Assembly: GCA_007120155.1 (NCBI GenBank)
Contig: SKOF01000484.1
Location: 1-7,028 of the forward strand
DNA from: Thioalkalivibrio sp.
Lineage (GTDB): Bacteria > Pseudomonadota > Gammaproteobacteria > Ectothiorhodospirales > Ectothiorhodospiraceae
Direction of reading: 5' to 3'
Length of the DNA: 7,028 nt
Both the position numbers and the translations under genes were made by a program. Shown here in pieces: positions 1 to 4,838 of this stretch (position 1 is the first letter of the stretch; each line of letters begins with the position of its first letter). The notes below the pieces were generated by a model. That model worked only from the letters and a program-made list of their open reading frames with translations, searched no databases and was not told the origin of the DNA.

Positions 1-1857
1 CACCACGATGGCGATGCCGTTGTTGACCACCTCACTGTTGCCGAAGCTTCGCGGCGTGCGCGCCAGCACCCGAATGGCCTCGCCGGACTCCAGCAGGGGC
101 AGCAGGCGCGCCTCCACTTCGCGCATGTGTCCGGTCATGGTCTCGTAGCTCGTGCCCTCCGGTGCCGTGGCGAAGACGAAGAAGGCACCGCGGTCCTCCC
201 GGGGCGCGTACTCATTGGGGATCACCTGGATCAGTACGGCGATGACGGTGAACAGCGCCACCAGCACCAGACCCGTCACCAGGGGCACCTTGAGCGCCGC
301 CTCCAGGATGCGGGAATAGAGCCGGCCCAGGCGGTCGAATCCGACCGACATCACGTGGCTCAGACCGGAATCCTGATTGTCGCGACGGATCAGGCGCGCG
401 CACATCACCGGCGACAGGGTGAGCGCGACGATGCTTGAAAAGGCCACTGCCGCGGCCATGGCAAGGGCGAACTCGGTGAACAGTCTCCCGATGTTGCCCT
501 GCAGAAAGGCCAGGGGCACGAACACCGCGATCAGCACCAGCGTGGTGGCCACCACGGCGAAACCCACCTGGCGCGCGCCGCGATAGGCGGCAAGCAGGGG
601 CGGCTCACCCAGTTCGATGCGCCGGTGGATGTTCTCCAGCATCACGATGGCATCGTCCACCACCAGACCGATGGCAAGGATCAGCGCCAGCAGGGTCAGC
701 AGGTTGACGGAGAAACCGAGCGCATACAGCGCGATGAACGCGGCGGTGAGCGAAACCGGCACGGTCACCGCGGGGATGAGCATGGCGCGCACGTTGCCCA
801 GGAACAGGTAGATGACCAGGATCACCACGCCCATGGCGATGAACAGGGTGATGAAGACCTCCTGGATCGCGCCCTCGATGAACACCGACGTGTCGTAGCT
901 CATGTTGAGCGTGACGCCGTCGGGCAGCGTCGGCCGCAGGCGCTCGGCCTGTTCCTTCACCGCCCGGGCGGTCTCCAGCGTATTGGCCGTCGATTGCTGG
1001 ATGATCCCGAGCCCGACCATGGACTGCCCGTTGCCGCGAAGCTCCGTACGCTCGTCGGCCGGTCCGACCTCCACCCGGGCCACCTCTCCCAGCCGGATCA
1101 GGTGCCCGTCGTCGCCCTGGCGCACCACCAGGCGGGCGAATTCCTCCGGTGTGCTGTAGGCGCGGGCGACACGCACGTTGAATTCCCGTTCCACCGATTC
1201 CACGCGCCCGGCGGGCAGTTCCACGTTCTCCCGGCGCAGGGCCTGTTCCACATCCTCCACGGTAAGCGCCCGGGCCGCCAGCGCCTCCCGGTCCAGCCAG
1301 ATACGCATGGAATAGGTGAGCGCACCGCCCACGCGCACCAGCGCCACGCCCTCCACCACCGACAGACTGTCCACCAGGTAACGCTCGGCGTAGTCGGTGA
1401 GTTCCATGCGGTTGAGGCGGGTGCTGGAGAGGTTCAGCCACATGATGGGATCCGCGTTGGTGTCCGCCTTGAACACCATGGGCGGATCGGCCTCGTCGGG
1501 CAGCTGACGCACCACGCGGGCGACCGCCTCGCGCACGTCGTTGGCGGCGGCATCCACATCCCGGTTCACGTTGAATTCCACGGTGATCCGGGACCGCCCG
1601 TCGGTGCTGTCGGACTGGATCCAGTCGATGCCCTCGATACCGCTCACCCGGTCCTCGATCAGCTGGGTGATCCTGGATTCGATGATGGCGGCATTGGCCC
1701 CCGGGTAGTCCGTGAGGATGGTGACCACCGGCGGGTTGATGTCCGGATACTCCCGGAGCGGAAGACGATCAAACGAGATGATGCCGAAGGCGACGAGCAG
1801 CAGGCTGAGAACACTGGCAAAGACCGGCCGGCGATTGGCCAGATCCGAAATGATCAT
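1..1857 (-). CDS. RND (AcrB/HAE1-like) efflux pump inner-membrane subunit, partial (C-terminal part beyond window)
   Basis: Proton-driven inner-membrane transporter of a tripartite efflux system, expected to export drugs or other amphiphilic compounds from periplasm or membrane. The visible 619 codons are intact and correspond to roughly the first 60% of a usual ~1030-residue family member. The protein starts MIISDLANRRPVFASVLSLL, giving TM1 at about residues 10-30. A large porter domain follows to about residue 330, with the family-typical YPGANAA and MRIWLD segments. TM2 (334-353), TM3 (359-380) and TM4 (386-405) come next. TM4 carries GLVVDDAIV with D401/D402, matching the proton-relay pair D407/D408 of AcrB. 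The ATG at 1857 overlaps the adaptor stop as ATGA, so the two are translationally coupled. The later proton-relay Lys/Arg residues and the second porter half lie outside. The family is certain; the substrate is unknown. Confidence 0.95.
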   Translation of the reverse strand, partial: MIISDLANRRPVFASVLSLLLVAFGIISFDRLPLREYPDINPPVVTILTDYPGANAAIIESRITQLIEDRVSGIEGIDWIQSDSTDGRSRITVEFNVNRDVDAAANDVREAVARVVRQLPDEADPPMVFKADTNADPIMWLNLSSTRLNRMELTDYAERYLVDSLSVVEGVALVRVGGALTYSMRIWLDREALAARALTVEDVEQALRRENVELPAGRVESVEREFNVRVARAYSTPEEFARLVVRQGDDGHLIRLGEVARVEVGPADERTELRGNGQSMVGLGIIQQSTANTLETARAVKEQAERLRPTLPDGVTLNMSYDTSVFIEGAIQEVFITLFIAMGVVILVIYLFLGNVRAMLIPAVTVPVSLTAAFIALYALGFSVNLLTLLALILAIGLVVDDAIVMLENIHRRIELGEPPLLAAYRGARQVGFAVVATTLVLIAVFVPLAFLQGNIGRLFTEFALAMAAAVAFSSIVALTLSPVMCARLIRRDNQDSGLSHVMSVGFDRLGRLYSRILEAALKVPLVTGLVLVALFTVIAVLIQVIPNEYAPREDRGAFFVFATAPEGTSYETMTGHMREVEARLLPLLESGEAIRVLARTPRSFGNSEVVNNGIAIVV

Positions 1858-2936
1858 GACGCGGTGTCCCCGGACCCGGACGCATCACGGGTGCGCACCT
1901 CCACCCGGGCGCCCGCACTGATGCGGTGGGAGCCCTCCACCACCACCCGCATGCCTTCCTCCAGGCCGTCCAGCACCTCCACCCGGCCCGGAGCACGGCG
2001 CCCCGTGACAATGCGCAGGCGTTCGACCCGGTCATCCTCGCCGACAACAAAGACATATTGCTCGTCACGCAGGGGGACCAGCGCCGACTCGGGGACGGAC
2101 AGGGACACCGCCGGATCCTTCATCAGGCGCACGGTCAGGAGCATGCCGGGGCGCAGCAAGCCGTCCGGGTTGGGGATCTCTGCACGCACGGTGCCGGCGC
2201 GCGTGCCCGGGTCGACGCGCGTGTCGATGGAGGTCACCTTGCCGGAGAACGCCTCGCGCGGGTACGCGGCGCTGCGGGCCACGATCTCCTGCCCGGGGGC
2301 GATGCCCGGCAGAAAGGTCTCGGGCACGGTGAAATCCAGCTTCACCACCCTGACATCGTCCAGGGTGGTGATCAGCGTGTCCGGGTTGACCAGCGCACCG
2401 ACGCTGACGCGACGCAGACCCAGCATGCCGCTGAACGGTGCACGCACCTCCCGGTCATCGAGCCGGGCGCGCGCGGCCTCGAGCCGGGCCTCGGCCTCAC
2501 TGACGCGGGATTCCTGTTCATCCAGGCGCTGGCGCGGCAGGTTGCGTTCCGCCACCAGGCCGCGAATGCGCTCCAGTTCGCGGCGCTGCTCGGTCAGGCG
2601 TACCTCCGCCTCACGCAGCTCCGCCTGCTCCTCCGCGGTATCCAGCCGTACCAGCAGATCGCCCCGGCGCACCTGCTGGCCGTCGGTGAACTCAAGGGAC
2701 GCCACGCGTCCGGTCACCTTGGCGGCCAGGTCCACGGACTCGTTGGCGCGTACGGTGCCCAGGGACTCCAGGGTGGTCACGAACGAATCCCGGCCCACCG
2801 GCACGACCACCACCGGCGTGATCCCCCCGCCGTTGGACGCGCCGGGCCCGTCCCCCCGGGGTTCGAACTGGTAGACGAATACAACCGCCCCGCCGATCGC
2901 CAGGATCAGCACCAGTGGCGCCAGAAGCTTCTTCAC
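1854..2936 (-). CDS. RND efflux periplasmic adaptor (HlyD/AcrA-type membrane fusion protein)
   Basis: Links the inner-membrane RND pump to an outer-membrane channel. It has 360 residues, a normal length. An N-terminal hydrophobic segment (about 4-23, no lipobox Cys) anchors or exports it. The first half of the barrel-sandwich/lipoyl-like domain is at about 62-98 (VTGRVASLEFTDGQQVRRGD). A short alpha-helical hairpin rich in Glu, Arg and Leu spans about 101-160, and the second lipoyl half about 163-195 (VRAPFSGMLGLRRVSVGALV). A beta-barrel covers about 197-275, and a membrane-proximal domain about 278-350 (VPESALVPL). The start is GTG at 2936, chosen for the AGAGGG Shine-Dalgarno 8 bases upstream and the signal-anchor start directly after it. 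The stop overlaps the pump start (ATGA). No outer-membrane factor gene is visible, so the system must use a channel encoded elsewhere or beyond the left edge. Confidence 0.95.
   Translation of the reverse strand: MKKLLAPLVLILAIGGAVVFVYQFEPRGDGPGASNGGGITPVVVVPVGRDSFVTTLESLGTVRANESVDLAAKVTGRVASLEFTDGQQVRRGDLLVRLDTAEEQAELREAEVRLTEQRRELERIRGLVAERNLPRQRLDEQESRVSEAEARLEAARARLDDREVRAPFSGMLGLRRVSVGALVNPDTLITTLDDVRVVKLDFTVPETFLPGIAPGQEIVARSAAYPREAFSGKVTSIDTRVDPGTRAGTVRAEIPNPDGLLRPGMLLTVRLMKDPAVSLSVPESALVPLRDEQYVFVVGEDDRVERLRIVTGRRAPGRVEVLDGLEEGMRVVVEGSHRISAGARVEVRTRDASGSGDTAS
2342..2371. repeat. Perfect 11-bp inverted repeat inside the adaptor gene
   Basis: TCACCACCCTG (2342-2352) and its exact reverse complement CAGGGTGGTGA (2361-2371) flank an 8-base loop. 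On the coding strand the arms encode the ITTLDDVRVVK stretch of the second lipoyl half and the start of the barrel. There is no T run, so it is not an intrinsic terminator. It may be coincidental, produced by repeated ACC and GTG codons. Confidence 0.8.
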
Positions 2937-2944
2937 GCTGTGGA

Positions 2945-2950
2945 CCCTCT
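2945..2950 (-). promoter_or_regulatory. Shine-Dalgarno of the adaptor gene
   Basis: On the minus strand this reads AGAGGG, 8 bases before the GTG at 2936. It supports the GTG start, since there is no ATG at a better-spaced position. Confidence 0.6.
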
Positions 2951-2951
2951 G

Positions 2952-3005
2952 CCGGTCAACCGGGAAAAGTCAGCACATTACACCACCATGGGCCGGTCGG
3001 ACCAC
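2952..3005 (-). promoter_or_regulatory. Weak promoter candidate and operator-like palindrome before the adaptor-pump genes
   Basis: The 80-base gap between yqjG and the adaptor contains, on the minus strand, TGTAAT (2982-2977), a 5/6 match to a sigma-70 -10 box. The -35 positions at 16-18 bases spacing (e.g. GTGGTC, 3005-3000) match poorly. Just downstream of the predicted start lies the near-perfect palindrome CCGGTCAACCGG (2952-2963, 10 of 12 positions symmetric), where a repressor could sit. A 7-base direct repeat GCCGGTC occurs at 2951-2957 and 2992-2998, 41 bases apart. No T-rich terminator hairpin is seen after yqjG. All of this is suggestive only. Confidence 0.25.
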
Positions 3006-3016
3006 GCCATCGCCGT

Positions 3017-3988
3017 TCAACCCCGTCCATGGGGCGCGCCGAAGTCCAGGATCGGGCCCCGGGGGATGATGCCTGAGGGATTGATCTGCCTGTGGCTGCC
3101 GTAGTAGTGGGTCTTGATCTGCTCCAGATTGACCGTCCCGGCGATGCCTTCCACCTGGTAGAGCTCCCGGGTAAAGGCCCAGAGGTTCGGGTAATCGATG
3201 AGTCGCCGCCGGTTGCACTTGAAGTGGCTGTAGTAGACGGCATCGAACCGGACCAGCGTGGTGAACAGACGCCAGTCGGCCTCGGTCAACCGGCCACCCA
3301 CCAGGTAGCGCTGCTCCGACAGACGGCCCTCCAGCCAGTCCATGGTGTCGAACAGGGCATCGAACGCCCGGTCGTAGGCTTCCTGGGATGCCGCAAACCC
3401 CGCCCGGTACACGCCGTTGTTGAGGGTGTCGTAGACACGTTCGTTGACCGCGTCGATCTCCGGGCGCAGCGCTTCCGGATAATAGTCCGCATCGCGATCC
3501 GTGAAGGCATCGAAGGCGCTGTTGAACATGCGGATGATCTCGGCGGATTCGTTGTTCACGATGGTATCGCGCTGCTTGTCCCACAACACCGGCACCGTAA
3601 CGATCCCGGTGTAGTCCGGATCAGCCCGGGTGTAGAGTTCGTGCAGGTAACGGGCGCCGTGGAGATGATCCGGCGTGGAACCGGGATGGGCCTCGAAGCT
3701 CCAGCCCGGGTCGTGCATGAAGGGGTTGACCACCGATACGCTGATGAGCTTTTCGAGGCCCTTGAGCTTCCGGAAGATCAGGGTGCGATGCGCCCAGGGG
3801 CAGGCCCAGGACACGTACAGGTGATAGCGGTCCGGCTCGGCGGGAAAACCGCCCTCGCCGCTCGGACCCGGTGAACCGTCGGGGGTGATCCAGTGGCGGA
3901 ACTGGGAATCCTTGCGTACAAACTCGCCGTCTTCCGTCTCGGCCTCCAGCCAGTCCTCGCGCAGTGCTCCATTGACCATCAGACTCAT
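3017..3988 (-). CDS. yqjG: Glutathionyl-hydroquinone reductase (Xi-class glutathione transferase, YqjG/ECM4 family)
   Basis: Cytosolic Xi-class GST that reduces glutathionyl-hydroquinones to free hydroquinones using glutathione, salvaging quinones that have reacted with GSH. It has 323 residues, against about 328 for E. coli YqjG, and I recognise it throughout from recalled E. coli sequence. The thioredoxin-fold active site is SWACPWAHR with C63, equivalent to E. coli C63. The conserved stretches RYHLYVS, VSVVNP, VTVPVLWDK, NESAEIIRMFN, YDTLNNGVY and TLVRFDAVYYSHFKC are present. Tyr194, Tyr252 and Tyr295 fall at the positions of the tyrosines lining the E. coli active site. The ATG at 3988 is chosen because GGAG (4001-3998) lies 9 bases upstream; a second ATG 9 bases later has no such site. 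It lies divergent to a LysR remnant and upstream, in the same direction, of the RND genes. Confidence 0.96.
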   Translation of the reverse strand: MSLMVNGALREDWLEAETEDGEFVRKDSQFRHWITPDGSPGPSGEGGFPAEPDRYHLYVSWACPWAHRTLIFRKLKGLEKLISVSVVNPFMHDPGWSFEAHPGSTPDHLHGARYLHELYTRADPDYTGIVTVPVLWDKQRDTIVNNESAEIIRMFNSAFDAFTDRDADYYPEALRPEIDAVNERVYDTLNNGVYRAGFAASQEAYDRAFDALFDTMDWLEGRLSEQRYLVGGRLTEADWRLFTTLVRFDAVYYSHFKCNRRRLIDYPNLWAFTRELYQVEGIAGTVNLEQIKTHYYGSHRQINPSGIIPRGPILDFGAPHGRG

Positions 3989-3997
3989 GAGAATCGA

Positions 3998-4001
3998 CTC
4001 C
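3998..4001 (-). promoter_or_regulatory. Shine-Dalgarno of yqjG
   Basis: GGAG on the minus strand, 9 bases before the ATG at 3988. It decides between the two nearby in-frame ATGs. The remaining bases up to the LysR remnant (about 4002-4060) show no convincing -35/-10 pair on the minus strand. A TACGAT hexamer occurs there without a matching -35. Confidence 0.5.
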
Positions 4002-4060
4002 GGTTGCCGCGCCGCGCCCGATGAAAGCGGGATGGGTCGGGCATCCGGCGCATCGTAGGT

Positions 4061-4543
4061 GTGACATGTGTCCGGCATCGGGAGTTCATCCGGGTGCCGG
4101 CCAGCCACCTGGGGACCCACCTGGTGGACATCGGCTTCCGTGCCGTGGCACACCCGGACCACCCCCTGCACCGGCTCGACCGCCCCGTCACCGGCAACGA
4201 TCTGAAGGGCCATCTGCAGGTGGTGATTCGTGATTCGGGCACCGGGAATCGCGCCGACATCGGCTGGCTCGCGGCCGAGCACCGCTGGACGGTGACCCAC
4301 TTTGACACCGCACTGGCGGCCCTCGAGGCGGGACTCGGCTTCGGGTGGCTGCCGGAACATCGCCTGGCCGACGCGCTGGAGAGGGGCACGCTTGCGGCGC
4401 TGCCACTGGTGGCCGGCGGGCAGTACAGCGCGCCCCTGTACCTGATGTTCGGGGATGAGGACAACGCCGGGCCCGCGACGCGCGCGCTGGCCCGGGTCCT
4501 CACCGACGCCTGCCGGACCGCGCACCCGCCCGGCGGCGCATGA
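4061..4543 (+). pseudogene. 5'-truncated LysR-type transcriptional regulator (effector-binding domain only)
   Basis: The frame encodes the C-terminal half of a LysR-family regulator, recognisable from about 4088 onward. Typical signatures, numbered from the GTG at 4061, are FRAVAHPDHPL (26-36), HLQVVIRDSG (51-60), a WTV strand (76-78), ALAALEAGLGFGWLP (84-98), GTLAALPL (109-116) and APLYLMF (124-130), followed by the usual C-terminal helix. Family members have about 300 residues with an N-terminal winged helix-turn-helix. Here only about 150 remain and the DNA-binding domain, linker helix and first part of the effector domain are missing. The frame is closed upstream by a TGA at 4022, and the intact yqjG gene occupies the space where the rest should be. 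An internal GTG at 4094 with GGGAG 9 bases upstream could still start a 149-residue orphan domain. Divergence from yqjG suggests it once regulated that gene; this is inference. Confidence 0.82.
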
Positions 4544-4608
4544 TCGTGCAGCCGACCACGTCCACCGCCCGCTCGACAAACGGGGGTGCCTCCGCGGTCC
4601 TTTCGGCT

Positions 4609-4614
4609 GATAAT
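4609..4614 (+). promoter_or_regulatory. Candidate -10 box for the small ORF/kinase transcript
   Basis: GATAAT, 5/6 to TATAAT, sits in the least GC-rich part of the leader (about 4598-4690), roughly 70 bases before the first good Shine-Dalgarno. The matching -35 position is poor. A TCGACA at 4573-4578 is too far away (30 bases). It marks the likely promoter zone, not a proven promoter. Confidence 0.25.
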
Positions 4615-4672
4615 GTGGCGGGACAGGAATCTTTTGCGCCGGGGTGCCCGAGAGAACGCCCATGAACATACG

Positions 4673-4677
4673 AGGAG
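4673..4677 (+). promoter_or_regulatory. Strong Shine-Dalgarno of the small ORF
   Basis: AGGAG, within AGGAGAGG, lies 8 bases before the ATG at 4686. It is the best ribosome-binding sequence in the leader and favours the ATG at 4686 over the ATG at 4662 and the GTG at 4644, which lack one. Confidence 0.5.
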
Positions 4678-4685
4678 AGGATTCG

Positions 4686-4838
4686 ATGATCCGGATGTCG
4701 TGGCGCACCCGCGGCTCCGCCACGACGACCGGCAGCGCCGGACGGATGCACACGGGCATCGGGCGGCGGATGCCCCGTATGCCGGCGTGTCGCCTGCACG
4801 ACACCGTGCCCGCACCCCGGGAGCCCATGCAGCAGTGA
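4686..4838 (+). CDS. Small basic hypothetical protein, possible leader peptide coupled to the kinase
   Basis: A 50-codon ORF, MIRMSWRTRG...APREPMQQ, that I do not recognise. It is Arg-rich, has one Cys, and has no TM segment or signal peptide. In favour of it being real: an AGGAG Shine-Dalgarno at ideal spacing; G or C at the third position of about 46 of 50 codons, higher than in the other two plus-strand frames of the same stretch; and a stop that overlaps the kinase GTG start as GTGA, the usual arrangement for translational coupling. Against: it is short, resembles no family I know, and contains three inverted repeats that could themselves skew its composition. A longer version from the ATG at 4662 (58 codons) is less likely. 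It could equally be a non-conserved upstream ORF controlling kinase translation. Confidence 0.38.
   Translation: MIRMSWRTRGSATTTGSAGRMHTGIGRRMPRMPACRLHDTVPAPREPMQQ
4691..4732 (+). repeat. Inverted repeat/hairpin 1 in the kinase leader
   Basis: GTCGTGGCG (4697-4705) and CGCCACGAC (4718-4726) form a perfect 9-bp stem around a 12-base loop. After an A-A mismatch and a U-G wobble, the stem resumes with CCGG (4691-4694) pairing CCGG (4729-4732). There is no T tract, so it is not an intrinsic terminator. It begins 5 bases after the small ORF start codon begins and could affect translation. Confidence 0.7.
4748..4782 (+). repeat. Inverted repeat/hairpin 2 in the kinase leader
   Basis: GGGCATC (4754-4760) pairs with GATGCCC (4769-4775) around an 8-base GC loop. 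The stem extends outward, past one bulged C, by AC/GT and then GCA/TGC after a single mismatch. Confidence 0.6.
4787..4804 (+). repeat. Inverted repeat/hairpin 3 in the kinase leader
   Basis: GTGTCG (4787-4792) and CGACAC (4799-4804) form a perfect 6-bp stem around CCTGCA. It ends 30 bases before the kinase GTG. Alone it would be unremarkable; it is listed as the third of a closely spaced series. Confidence 0.5.

Noticed and set aside
625..2874. Very long plus-strand open frame opposite the pump and adaptor genes
   Set aside because: It is a mirror of the minus-strand genes. Its product is full of His/Arg/Gly low-complexity sequence with no recognisable domain, while the minus strand encodes clear RND proteins.
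4573..4614. TCGACA and GATAAT as a -35/-10 pair
   Set aside because: The 30-base spacing is far outside the 15-19 range for sigma-70. A sigma-54 reading (GG-N10-GC) also fails on spacing.
4691..4804. Intrinsic terminator or integron attC-like site
   Set aside because: No T run follows any of the stems, and no GTTRRRY/RYYYAAC core pair typical of attC is present.
4748..4835. Kinase start further upstream, e.g. GTG at 4787
   Set aside because: The frame is open, but the upstream codons have poorer GC at third positions and no good Shine-Dalgarno. The GTG at 4835 gives a sensible N-terminus before TM1.
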